Source: Phorcus lineatus
Taxonomy: Eukaryota > Mollusca > Gastropoda > Trochida > Trochidae
Assembly (NCBI GenBank): GCA_921293015.1
Contig: OV121083.1
Location: 27,024,908-27,088,907, forward strand
Direction of reading: 5' to 3'
Length of the DNA stretch: 64,000 nt
In this document: in pieces, positions 1 through 12,218 of the stretch
How positions within the stretch are numbered: position 1 is the first letter of the stretch
Layout of the letters: the number at the start of each line of letters is the position of its first letter
Notes under the pieces: model-generated
What the model saw: only the letters and a program-made list of their open reading frames with translations
Told to the model about the DNA's origin: nothing
Databases searched by the model: none
Made by a program: the position numbers and the translations under genes

Positions 1-214
1 ATTCTCTTCCGTCAGCTGTTCCCCACTACTTTCTACATATTCTCTGTCACTACACAGCTGTTATCTGATCGGATGCAATAGGCTGTTGTTGTGCAAACAC
101 ACTTATGATTCGCATGTGTGCATTCGAGATGATTTCTTATGTCAATGTTCTTATATTGACAAGGTCAGTCATGCTATCTAAACATGCACTACGTGATTTC
201 TGTTGTTTTTTTTT

Positions 215-240
215 GGGGGGGGGGGGGGGGGGGGGGGGGG
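215..240 (+). repeat. Poly-G tract, 26 bases
   Basis: Uninterrupted G run. The short open frames over it (105-390) encode Gly runs and are not genes. Confidence 0.95.
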
Positions 241-659
241 TTGGAATCTCACATCCAAAATTACCGCATAGTAAAACAATTTCATATATTCAGCAAATTG
301 ACTTTTGTGTTATTTGATTTTTCAATAAAAAAAAAATCAGTCAACCATGTGTGCAAAAGGCCGAAATTACACGCCCGACATGGTTTCTAGTTATACAAGC
401 GATCAATCATTATGGAATCTGTTGTTCTGAGTAATTCAGATTAATTTCCTAAATTATGTACGAATTGGATAGTTATAAATCTCGAACTTTATGGCTTCAT
501 ATGGTCTTAGTGACAGTTAAGCAGAAGACAAGATCTCCGATTTAAAAAACACACGAAAGGCAAGTTTTGATCGAACAAAAAAGGATGGATATGTGTTTTT
601 GAAAATTTAACCACTGGAATTGTTTCGATGAAATCAGGGACATTGATGAGCAACATGTA

Positions 660-1212
660 ACAGAATTTACGTGGAAGACATGATTAACTTGAGTAACATA
701 TTAGAGAGGTGACGTGGGAGATATGATTAACTTGAGTAACATGTAAGAGAGGTGACGTGGAAGATATGATTAACTTGAGTAACATGTAAGAGAGGTGACG
801 TGGGAGATATGATTAACTTGAGTAACATATTAGAGATGACGTGGAAGATATGATTAACTTGAGTAACATGTAACAGAGTTTACGTGGAAGACATGATTAA
901 CTTGAGTAACATATTAGAGGTGACGTGGAAGACATGATTAACTTGAGTAACATGTAAGAGAGGTGACGTGGAAGATATGATTAACTTGAGTAACATGTAA
1001 GAGAGGTGACGTGGAAGATATGATTAACTTGAGTAACATGTAACAGAGTTTACGTGGAAGACATGATTAACTTGAGTAACATGTAAGAGAGGTGACGTGG
1101 AAGACATGATTAACTTGAGTAACATGTAAGAGAGGTGACGTGGAAGATATGATTAACTTGAGTAACATGTAAGAGAGGTGACGTGGAAGATATGATTAAC
1201 TTGAGTAACATT
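660..1212. repeat. 43-bp tandem repeat, about 13 copies
   Basis: The unit is GATTAACTTGAGTAACATGT plus AAGAGAGGTGACGTGGAAGATAT. Some copies replace AAGAGAGGTGACG with AACAGAGTTTACG, giving a higher-order pattern. Non-coding. Confidence 0.93.
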
Positions 1213-2511
1213 TGTAGTTGTGCAGGAAGTGATCGATGAATAAGAAGCGAGTATACGAGCATACGATCCTTATTTTTATTTGTACAAGACGAAGACAGAT
1301 GCCTTTGTTAAAAGCAATGACGTTCTATGTCAACTTTTGATAATCAGCTTGTTCTTCATGAAACCATTTGTGTAATGTTTAGAATCATGTCTGTAGATGT
1401 CTGTCCATTTATGCTATATTTAGCAGGTATTTTTCAGCCAATGAAATTTCGAAATGCAAATATCAGGGTATTGAAAGAGATCTGGTGATACACATACGCT
1501 GAAGAAGAAGGATGGAGTGATGGCACAAATTAATTATTAATTATTATGAAATAGAAATCAAGTATCAGCGAAAATAAACACGTGAAATACTAAAACCCGT
1601 GCTAATTAAAACGGTCGTGACTCTATTCCTGAAATTAGCGCAATTTATTAACCATTTAACCTTTCGCGAATATTAGATCCGCGTTGTTAATATGTATGAG
1701 CGTTGAGGGTCTTGTACTGATGACAGAATATTCTCATGACAATATGAATGTAGTTACATGAACTTGGCTTGTTTAATTCCAAATTGTTAACTTGTTTACT
1801 AAAATGATATTACACGATGACTCATTTAATATATCATGATAAAAAGTAAAATAAAATGTACTTTTTGAGCCTAATTTAGAGGACACATGTACTCATCATC
1901 AGTAGACACGCACTCATCATAATTTTTCCCCGGACACCTTTCAATTCTGACGCACTTCCTAAGACAAATCTTTCATTCATGAAAATCGATTTGCCGTTAA
2001 TTTACACATGACGTCGGTGACTTGTCAGCCAATATCATTATTTTCTCCAGCTGATTGATTAGATATAATCAAAGCTGTATTGGCAATCCTATCAGTGGGT
2101 GACAGCTTGAAGTAAGTGTTAAAATAGGTAAACAATATGGCTGTTAACAACATCCTTCGCATAGCGAAATCTGTGCTAATCAAAAGATTTCAATTCTTAC
2201 GCCTTTTCGCCTCCATCATAGGTTTGACTACGAGAACAGTTTATGTCTACAGTTGTTACAAAAAAGATTACTTGGGGTTAAAATATGGTAATTGTTTACG
2301 ACTATTGAACTGATTCTATTAAAAACTAAGGTTGCTGGTTAATGTGTTTTTATGTTTAAACGAAACAAATTTTTCGAAATTGTGCCTGAAACTGGAATTT
2401 CATTTTATTATGTTTATATTCAAATAACCATGTGCATCGCTTCTTTCTACCTGTTGTGTATTTGACAAAGGTTTAAATGAAAATACACATATGACGTCAC
2501 AGTGGTCTTAC

Positions 2512-5055
2512 CTCATTCTCATCTACGTCAATCTTGCAGAAGATCACGTGAGGATATTTGCTGACGAGACCCTGTAGAGAGCACAGGCCCTCGGATCATT
2601 AAAAAAATATATATATAAAAAAAATTTAATTTTTTTTTGAGAACACCCCCTGAATAAAATTGTTCCTCTGTTAATAGTATATAGAAAGGCCAGACACTCC
2701 ATTCGCCCCCACCCGTTTTCTTGACCGAATGCTACAATAAATACACATGCAATCAAAATAAAATCTATGCAGACATGATGTCAAATGATTTGCCTTTCTA
2801 ATCCAACTCACTTAAACAATTATATCTTTGGGGTTATTTAATGAGGACGGCCGAAAGACGATTTCCACGCCCAACTTAATGCTGATGGGACAAATGGCGC
2901 CCATCACCTTGACCTTACGGGGTGTGTGGCCGCAGCGACAGACCTCATTGGTTGCAAGAACGGAGAATTTGAGTTATCTGTTCCTAACTTTGCATCAAAC
3001 CAATGAGATCTGTCGCTGCGGCCACACACCCCGTAAGGTCAAGGTGATGGGCGCCATTTGTCCCATCAGCATTAAGTTGGGCGTGGAAATCGTCTTTCGG
3101 CCGTCCTCATTAAATAACCCCAAAGATATAATTGTTTAAGTGAGTTGGATTAGAAAGGCAAATCATTTGACATCATGTCTGCATAGATTTTATTTTGATT
3201 GCGTGTGTATTTATTGTAGCATTCGGTCAAGAAAACGGGTGGGGGCGAATGGAGTGTCTGGCCTTTCTATATACTATTAACAGAGGAACAATTTTATTCA
3301 GGGGGTGTTCTCAAAAAAATTTTTAAAATTTATTAATATATTTTTTTTAATGATCCGAGGGCCTGTGGTAGAGAGATCAGATAATAATCGTTTGTTTTTG
3401 TACATGTACGTTAGACCAAACGACAAGTTTAGCGTTGCGCATCAGATATAAAGTATCCAGTTTCCCCTATGAGCAACGAAATGAGCTTCGTTCGTTCATG
3501 GGGAAAACTGGTTTCTTAATATGGGTTGCGCAACGCTAAACGTGGTATTTGGTTAGAAACACAGACAGTTTCATTTGCGCAACAGTGCCAAACATCTTAA
3601 CAACATATATTTGATAGAAATCTAACATTCGTGTGGAGCGTGGGTATTTTCTGACCATCTACACTTTTCACCACTTTACTAGTAAATATTGTACATGATG
3701 TTCAAAGTATCTTTATTCATTCTTGAAATATCCAACATTAAGCAGAGAGAGAATAGCTAAATCAGATGGAAATTACCTCCTTCCACCACCATCAATCAAA
3801 TATATGGAATCAACTATTGTGGTTCATTTTTGTAGCGTGGATAGCAACTTATTATATATATCCATGAGAATTTGTGAGGATATCGCATTTTTTATGTAAT
3901 AAATCATTTTATCATATCCATATGAATTGTGGTTTCTGAAATTCAACTGGTTTATTGTTTGCACACGTTCAGGTGGCTCTATTGATGTGGTCAAAACGAA
4001 GAATTGCTTCATTCAAATGTTTAACTATTGGTCCATTTCATATTCACTTGTTTATTCTTAATATAGACATTACAAACTGTGATAGTTATAAATGAATTAT
4101 ATCGTTGCAAATGCATGATCAATTCTAACCATTCTGTAGTTTGAACTGTGAGATAACATTAGGCTATTTTAGGATGTTTTCAAAACCTTTCTTGATACTC
4201 ATGAATAGTACTGGGCAATCCATTCGCTATCGTTCTCTCGATATCTAACAATTCAAATAATTGGCATTACATGGGAGATGGCTAGGGGAGTTTATTCTTA
4301 AAACCATATGTCAATCAGTTTTGTTGATGAAAAACCTCAAATTCAAAAAATTCAAAATACAGTTTAAGTTGGTCATGATGGTAAGTAACAATTCGCAGCC
4401 ATTGTATGTGTAATGAGTAAGGACGTAAGCTTACCTCGTAGAAGGGTGCAATTCCCTTACACGGGGGACACCACTCGGCGAAGAAGTCGATGACGACAAG
4501 TTGACCACGAACATTCAGAATTTCATCAAAATCTTGCTGTGGAAGATATATGAGTTTTGAACAGCATTTGCAAATAAAATGAAGATACGTACAAAGGTCA
4601 AGTTTAACGTTGTGTAGCGGATTTAAAATAACCTGTTTTACAATTGCGAACTTGCTGGAACATTGCTTATTTTCGAACCGTGGCGCTACGCTAAGCTTGG
4701 AATATGATACAACTAACGAAACAGTGACAAGAGCACCTGTTATAATCAACGACTATACATATAGCAGCTGTAGATTTTTTCCGCAAATCTTCATATCGTC
4801 ACGGATATCCTTCAAATTTGAAATAACAGTATACGTTTATCTCAACATATAAAAAGTTAAATCAGTTTTAATTCTATCTTTTTTAATGATCAAATCAGAC
4901 ATTCGATCCTGTGTGTTGATATATGTCAAACGTGATCAACAGTGGTATAGTTATATCGTTTAAATCAATCAAAATCGCATATTTCTTCTCATGACATACT
5001 TTCCCCAAATGCAATAAATGTAAATTTCACTTACCGGCGTTTTCAAAACTTTCAT
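2512..5055 (-). CDS. Thioredoxin gene A (WCPPC active site), 5' three coding exons
   Basis: Exons read on the minus strand: 5055-5035 (MKVLKTP, donor GTAAGT), 4536-4435 (34 residues, starts QDFDEI, donor GTAAGC) and 2571-2512 (20 residues, GLVSKYPHVIFCKIDVDENE, donor GTAAGA). All three junctions are phase 0, giving 61 residues of a classical thioredoxin, the cytosolic disulfide reductase. The active site reads WCPPC instead of the usual WCGPC, and the buried Asp before it (VVIDFFAEW) is kept. The exon carrying the cis-proline (MPTF) and the C-terminal exon expected downstream are not seen, so they lie beyond the left edge or have been lost. The exon 3 acceptor (TCTACAG) directly abuts an inserted palindromic element. 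The start ATG is the first in frame. A possible non-coding 5' exon boundary (TTATTAACAG) lies 20 bases upstream. Thioredoxin identity is near certain; whether the gene is complete is unknown. Confidence 0.85.
2582..3367. mobile_element. 786-bp near-perfect palindrome, hAT-like foldback element, 8-bp target duplication
   Basis: Ends are CACAGGCCCTCGGATCATT and its reverse complement. The arms are about 380 bp each, pair almost without mismatch, and enclose a loop of about 25 bp near 2965-2990. The octamer GTAGAGAG flanks it at 2574-2581 and 3368-3375. An 8-bp duplication with CAGG-type ends fits a hAT non-autonomous element (P-like is also possible). No transposase is encoded; the two open frames are arms of the palindrome. 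It sits in gene A intron 2, two bases beyond the AG of the exon 3 acceptor. Confidence 0.9.
3411..3556. mobile_element. ~146-bp imperfect hairpin element
   Basis: The left arm (GACCAAACGACAAGTTTAGC...) pairs with the right arm (...GCTAAACGTGGTATTTGGTT), including TTTAGCGTTGCGCA on both sides. It is a small MITE-like hairpin just beyond the 786-bp palindrome, in gene A intron 2. Confidence 0.7.
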
Positions 5056-8000
5056 ATTGTTGTTCAGTTACCTGTTAATAAATGAGTATGTAAGATCAAT
5101 CTGAAACATAATACGGGTATGTTGTTGCAACAAAATAATTCAAGTTGACTGTATCAGTATCATAATCCCTATTTTGTTTCACCTCTTATATTGGTAACCT
5201 CAAAAACGTCCAAATCAACAATGAAAATAAAACAATAATTTGGAAACAAGTTATTCAAGTATGTATTATATTGTATGACATAGGTAGACGTTTAATGTAA
5301 TGCATTGTGGACTTTGATGTACACAAACATGCGATTTAAATTACATTCATCAACAAAATCTTCTATCCCCTTTATTTTTATTAAAAAGGCTTCATTGAGC
5401 GACACACCACATCATTCTATGATGACTGTATCATAAGTTTTTCACTTATTGTATTGTGCTCACTTCCTCAAACATGATGCCAAAGGTTCACCCTCAATAC
5501 TGAATGGTCACACTAAGGTCAGTTCTCAACATATCACGACGCAAGCATGAATGTCTTGACGCAATGTTTTTTCAGTACAAATATGGGTGTGTCCTTCATA
5601 ACAAACCCCTTCGAAATCTTAATCAAGCAATCAAAAGGTTTAATTATTGAGTGTGACTTGAAATCATACCATAAATCAATGAATACGTTTAAATGACATA
5701 ACTGCAAGGGAATACAAGATTATCGATTTATGCAAAAGTACAATATTATACTCAAATGTGTCAAGATGACTACTCTATCCAGGAGCATATACTCATCCCA
5801 TGTGCAACAATTAGTTATGACTTTGCTAATGAGTCAATTAAAGGTTATGAAACTTTTCAAACATTGGAAACTATTGTTGCCGACTACTCATGAGGCACCC
5901 CATTTAAAAATACAAGTGACGTATGGCTATTACGTGAAATAAAACCAAAGCTATCTGGGAGCGATTGCTGATGAATATTGCTTCGTGTCTCTATGACACA
6001 CCTTATATACAATTGTTCCAAATCTCATATATTGATTAAACTCGTTTAAAAACTCAAATGGTATTTACAAAACTTTTCTAAACGATACCCCACCCAGTTT
6101 CCCATATCTTACATAAAATGCTATTCCCATACCCCTCTCATCATACGTTCGACCCGAACTGAAACCACAGAAACCTCTGCTTTGCACTCTCTCAACCACA
6201 CTGCAACATCAGCGTATTATTATCCGAGTATTCCTCCACTTTGAAGGAAACAGGAACGTATTATTTATATCTATATTTGTTTATATATTATTTGTATAGA
6301 AGACGGTAGTGAATAGATATACATGAATTGATAATATTAATTATAAATTATACCAATAATTTTCACGTAATAAAATTACAGTTTTTGGCAAATATACAAC
6401 TAAAAAGAAGCTTAAATTTCTCAGCGTTAGGTACAAGAAAGAAATTTGGTAAAATATGAGTGGCTTCAGATAAAAGGTCTTCATATATTGATTTAAGAGT
6501 AAAACGGGCATTCAAATAAAACATGATGTTCCCATTCAATTTTGTCGATGAATTTAAATCATGTTCTTACTTTTACTCTTCTACATATGTTATTATGAAA
6601 TAAAGATACTTTGAATAGTGACATAACAAGTACATTGCAACGGTAAAAATTAACTTCAATAATTGATGATGTTACAACATAATTCAAAATTGTTTAAAAA
6701 CACATCGCAAAAAATTCATGAAGTGAAACAATATATTTTTAAGATATAATTCCTCGTTTTATGTTGAACTAAATATATTGTTAAATAACGATGCATCTAA
6801 AATAATGTTTATATCCACATCGAAACGTGACATGCAATGCAATAAAAAATCAATACAGTGTTTTACCTACTAATTACCTACAACCACTACATATACATAC
6901 GTGTTGTATGAGAAGGGTGGACGGAAGTAAATGGAAACTAACCGCGCATGCCTGTTAACAGAAATCACTCACGTTCGAGTTTCCACCAGCAAAGCCATCG
7001 GTTATACTAATCCTGATTCAGATATCATTAACCATCTTGTAATCGAATTATCCAAATATTGTTATATAATCCGGTTGCTAATTTCAGACTTGTTTTTTTA
7101 ACGAGTAACCCCTTTTAGTTTTGCGGCGATGAAATCCAACCAAATAATCTATGAATAGGTCTGAAATGGAATTATCCATTACTCAATTTGTATCAATCAT
7201 ATGTAAACAAATGTAATAGGATTCTCTATATAAAGGCCGATAATCGACTGAACCCAATGTTGAAAGTTATGTTACAAATAATTACAGCAAACATACAATA
7301 TATACCTAGGACAATGCTATTCACCGACTCGTGCGTAGCGTTAGGTTGAAACCGGATCAGTTTGTCAATAACATTGGATTAGTGTTGATTACCGCGAACA
7401 ATGACTCGTTTATTCATATTATCGTCTATTGGTAAGGAAATATAACTCAAAAGCTTCTTATTGAGTTTTGATTATTTTTAAAGGCGCTGTAACCTGTTTC
7501 TTTTTTTATTTATTTCTTTATTATTTATAAAGAATATTTAAACATACCCCAGGTAAACTAGCATTGTTGGTTACTTGTTACTTTTGAAAATGGAATTCAA
7601 CCTGAGGCAATGACTTCGCGAGTTTGATGAATACTCGATATGTATGTGACTAGAAATATATGTGGTTCCGGTTACCTTCGACCTAATTTTGAAGAGAAGT
7701 ATTTTCACATTCCAGCTGTTTCATATGATTTCACTGACCATTGAAGTCTACCTCCTTCAACAAACGAATGGTTTGGATCAATAGCTGGAACCACATCATT
7801 GCTAACAACGTGAGGTGAAGCCAGAAGTCATTTCGCGCTCTATTCTCAACTATGGAAGGAAGATTAATGTTCATGCCAAAAGAACCACTGAGCACGACTT
7901 CTTTTTAACCTTTTCACTATTAGGGGTGTGGTCAGATCTGTCCGCTTGTGCATCAGGGACCTTATATACATATATATAAGGTCCCTGGTTCATGGTTCGA

Positions 8001-9369
8001 TTTCACAATCACGCGTGAAATGAGAAAAAGATCAAAATTATTGAGTACACTAAAGAATTGTAAATTTTCAAATAGAGATAAAAAAAATTCAGTCCAAATA
8101 AACAATCTATTTTTTAAATGTAAGCTTGTAACAACGATACGATGAATATGTATTTGGTTGTTTGTTCTTTCATTCCTCAAAATAGTGATTAACCCTGATT
8201 ACACGGGGAGCAAACTGACTTCACACCGGTACACTGCACGGAGTTCGATTAACGTGAGAATAACATTGAACGCGTGTCACAGTGACATGCATGGTTTCAC
8301 ATGTACATAATACTAAATATTTCAACAAGAAAAATCATGATCCCAAACCTGGGTATACCCACTCACCTAATGTTACTTGTGTTGTGTTCTTCTGTTGTGA
8401 CGAGACGCCATGTGATAACTGTGTTATCAGACATAGCTGATAACACGACATGCTTTCTGATTGGTCCTATTCAGATTGGCAACACTTATGTCTATTTCCA
8501 TGGCGACATTCGGTGTAGCTTAATGAATTAACAGCATTGTGTGTCGTAATACATACCTCATAATCTGAAAGAAAGTGTCAATTGTGTAATGCTGAACATG
8601 GAGACGAGTTCCATCGTATTTTTTGATTATTAATATTTTACTAAACGAAGAAGCATATACATGCATAACAATTCACTGAATCAATTCGTATTTTGGTTAT
8701 CATATAATTCCACTTATAATTTGTAATCAGAATAAATCTTAAGTTCAAGTCTGTGATGGACAGCTGGTAGTAATACACCTAAGGTAGGTAAAATTTGCTT
8801 GATAACAACTTCGTTCTTATAAAATTGACGATCTTTCGGAGTATTTGATTACTCTTCCAAAAAAGATATAAAAATTATTCTAACAACAAAAATATTTTAT
8901 GAAAATCACTCAAAAGTAGCAAAGTATCTATCGTTTGCTTGAATAGTAATGCGTTTAACTAAGATGTTAATAAAAAAACAATTTCAAAAATCTTTCTAAC
9001 GGTGTCATAAGTTATATAAAAAAACCTCGTCCTCTGGTATTAGAAAACCCCCTAAAAGCATGCTTCGCGGAAGGAAGACCTCAAGTTTCCTTTCCGATCT
9101 TACTTTACTTTTAATTGCTCAGGTTTTACAATATCAAGCAACATTTTTAGCTTGTAAAATCTTTCCGATTATCAATTATCCGCTTGCAAGATGTATCATA
9201 CTTTCATTTTGTACCTCATGCTAATGCGCTCTGCCTTGAAGTAATAAAGTGATGTTCTCTCCTGATATGAGAAGGGCACAGACAAAGTAGCATACTGTTA
9301 CTATACTTAGTAGTATAATGAACCGGGTAAGCTCAAAGTATGTAAAAAATCCATGAATGTGGGTTTCAA
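5056..9369. other. Spacer between thioredoxin A and the mariner remnant
   Basis: AT-rich. Apart from a short hairpin at 7952-7991 I see no exon, RNA gene or clear repeat. Open frames here are short and of chance composition. Confidence 0.5.
7952..7991. repeat. Short perfect hairpin
   Basis: CAGGGACCTTATATA and TATATAAGGTCCCTG form a stem of about 16 bp with a small AT-rich loop. Isolated; no gene nearby. Confidence 0.7.
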
Positions 9370-9572
9370 TTTCTTCAACATCCACCCTACTCGCCTGATT
9401 TAGCTCCTTCAGATTTCTTTCTGTTTCCTGCTGTGAAGAAACGAGGACGTCCTTTTCCCTACGTAGAAGAGTATCTACTCGCCCATGACGAGGGCTTCTA
9501 ATGAACCGGAAAGGCTCTGCAAGACCGATGGGAGTATTGTATCGTACTAAAGGGGACTACTTTGAAAAATGA
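9370..9572 (+). pseudogene. Mariner-family transposase C-terminal remnant
   Basis: The plus frame from 9370 reads FLQHPPYSPDLAPSDFFLFP, the hallmark of mariner transposases around the third catalytic Asp. After an in-frame stop at 9499 the same frame resumes with LQDRWEYCIVLKGDYFEK and a stop at 9570, the expected C-terminus. The N-terminal DNA-binding part and the first two catalytic residues were not found, and no inverted repeats were located. A decayed DNA transposon fragment. Confidence 0.85.
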
Positions 9573-10428
9573 ATGAATTTGATTTGAATTCCTGCTTTCT
9601 TTCTGGGTTAGGCTCACAACTTATTAGTCACTGTCGTTCATTGTAGTGAACCGAGTCGTCTAATTGGTTAAATAGGGTTGGAAATCAACAGCTACGGAAA
9701 CGACTTATCGACTTGTGTAGGAATCTTAATTTGTATATGCAATTGTTGCGTAGGTAATGGTTCAAATATTGAAAGAAACAAGTGAAAAGATAATTTCAAG
9801 AGTTCATTCGATCATGGCAATGTGTCTTCGGTATGTCTATCTTTTATTCTTGATTTAACTTTTCACCTTTATTGGCAGACAAGCTAGGGCAAAAGGGATC
9901 TGCCGTTTAGTGATGTTTTAAATCACCTTTAGGAAAGACTTAATAATACATAATCCATGTTGAACCATTATAATATACTTAAGAGTCTAATTTGTTTTCG
10001 AGATTCTTCACAATTGAGGGAAAACGGACAGACTGGCTGATAGCTCTTATAACGTCATGTACCGGTGGGATAAAAATGATTGCAAAATGTTAAAACTGTG
10101 GCAGTTTTACATTCTTTAACCAGAAAAATACTTATTTTGAATGCTGTTCTGAAGGTATCCTTCTCAGTAGAAATAAGCTTTGAGGAAAAACACTGAAAGA
10201 GTGGAAAATAAAATAAAGAGTAGCAGTCATTATTCATTTCCATTTCGAAGACTACAATCTATAGGGGCACAAGGTATGTTGTGGGGGTCAAATATATGTC
10301 AAACTTCATAAATGTTGTTATTTCATCGACCAGTAGTGGTTGTTTCTGTAAATTAACATATCATTCCTTATCAGTTTGCATATTGACAATAAACAGGATA
10401 AACGAGAAATATAGGTTAGTATGTTAAG

Positions 10429-10571
10429 GTTACCAATCGAGTTGGAGGTGTGCATGAATTTGAACAACTAGGCACGTGCAAATTGTGATCCCGAGACACG
10501 AAGCGTCGAGGGATTACATCGCACGTGCCTAGGTGTTTCAATTCATGCACGCCGACAACGAGGTTGGTAAC
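10429..10571. mobile_element. ~143-bp hairpin element
   Basis: GGTTACCAATCGAGTTGGAG...GGCACGTGC is mirrored by GCACGTGCC...ACGAGGTTGGTAAC, with a short loop around GGGATTACATC. MITE-like; no coding content. Confidence 0.75.
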
Positions 10572-11566
10572 TGACTTACCATTCAACCATTAAAATCAAT
10601 TCCAAACAGCGACCAAAAACCTTTGGACAACTTAGATAAGCGATTTGAACTTAACCCAGTTCATATGATATTTTGTCTCTATTTAAGCTACAAACAGAAT
10701 TCATGAAACGAACTCTGTTTAAATTTAAGCGGTAACCATTCAGGTACACAGTACACAGATAATTTGCTTGAAATAATTTAATTTCGACCGAGCTTAGTAG
10801 GTTTCAATCCTCATTTCAATATTTCCTCTTTAGAAAATAAATTAGGAACCAAGCTCTGTAATGCTGGTATATTTTATTCAATTTTAAAGGCACTTTACAG
10901 CACGCATTTTTTTCAAATGGCTATTTGACGCAAATGCATTTTTGTTATCGATATGACATAGCGTATGTTGATGGAGTCAACATTTCATACGCCATTAACA
11001 ATGCTATTTTATTTTTTAAAATTGAATATTTCGGAAATTCGTTTTCATAGGTAATCGGTACAACAGTTGATAGAAAGTTCCACTATTTTAAAAATTCAAT
11101 GACTATGCTGTTTTGATTGAGAATATCTCGGCCCGATATCCACAAAATTATTTTTTTTCTTTGTGAATGTTTGTTATTTGAAATAATTTTTGAATGCATC
11201 AGTAAAAATAGTATCTTGATATCATGAAAGACTTTTTTTTCATTGAATCAATATTTCTTTTAAATTGATCTTTTCTTGAATATATAAACGAATATTACAA
11301 AATGCTTAAAAATATTGTTTCTGCTTAATTCAATGGTAACAAATAAGGAAAGTCTGTATATAAATGATAAATATCTTAATTTGGAGAATATTTTATAATT
11401 GTATTTTCAACCACTAGCAACAAACTATTGTCGTTATCGGTTGATTTTTAATGGCATAACACCTCTTCTACAAAGTATAACCAAATTGTGACAATTCGAT
11501 AAAATTTCGTTCTTCTCTCCAACTATGTACCCATGTACATATATACACTGTTTCTTTTGTTTGAAG

Positions 11567-11671
11567 GATTCCTTCAGGGCTATGCTTACGACATATGGAG
11601 GTAAGACGGTTGTGGTGGACTTCTTCGCTGACTGACCATATATAGTGGAGATACATAATTTTGAGGGATTG
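11567..11671 (+). pseudogene. Inverted relic of a thioredoxin exon 2
   Basis: The plus strand after TTTGTTTGAAG reads [20 protein letters not shown] then AD and a stop at 11633. This aligns with gene B exon 2 (DAFKAML...[15 protein letters not shown]), but the Trp codon position is TGA and the CGPC motif is gone. The region that should hold the donor (after AATTTTGAG) reads GG rather than GT. It lies on the strand opposite to all four thioredoxin genes, about 0.5 kb beyond the end of gene B. No partner exons were found on the plus strand. Confidence 0.75.
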
Positions 11672-12218
11672 GTTCCTTTTACTGCCTTACAGCTAATGGG
11701 GCTAGCTATAATCTACACCCTTGCTTGTAAAAAAATTGTATAAACAACATTGTTAACCGCGATACGTACGTGGTTGTAAAAAGAAAAAGACAACAATGTT
11801 TCAAAATTAGATACTGGTGTTTATTCAATATGATCACCGTTAAATAAATTTGCAAAGACGGTTAACTTTCTCGCAAAGTCAACGTCAATTCAATAAGCAT
11901 GATAAAACAAAGATATAAGTTCAATCTTGACAGTCAGTTGTCTCAAATGGACATATATTTTCGGATACATTTTTTACTGATCTGTGAAAGCTCATTAGTG
12001 TCACACGATTGAATTTAAAGGTCCAATCAGAAATTCACTCAACCAAAAATTCGCACATTGCAGCAAGGCCTTAATTAGCCAGCAGTGGAGAATGGCGCGA
12101 ATCAAGGCTTGCCGGGAAATATAGGATAAAGACTGTTAGTGTTGTTTTGGTTCCGTTTCGGGCATAAATCCTTAAATATCTCTCTCTCCAATTTACACAC
12201 AGATGTATATTTGTGTAT

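Noticed and set aside
2201-2250. Possible remnant of thioredoxin A exon 4 (minus strand DINC...YDGGEK before GCGTAAG)
   Set aside because: It sits where exon 4 is expected and resembles EINC...YKDGEK of gene D, but it lacks the PTF strand, has no clean acceptor and the donor is GC. Too weak to call.
2828-3139. 103-codon open frame
   Set aside because: It reads across both arms of the palindromic element, so the protein is an artefact of self-complementary sequence.
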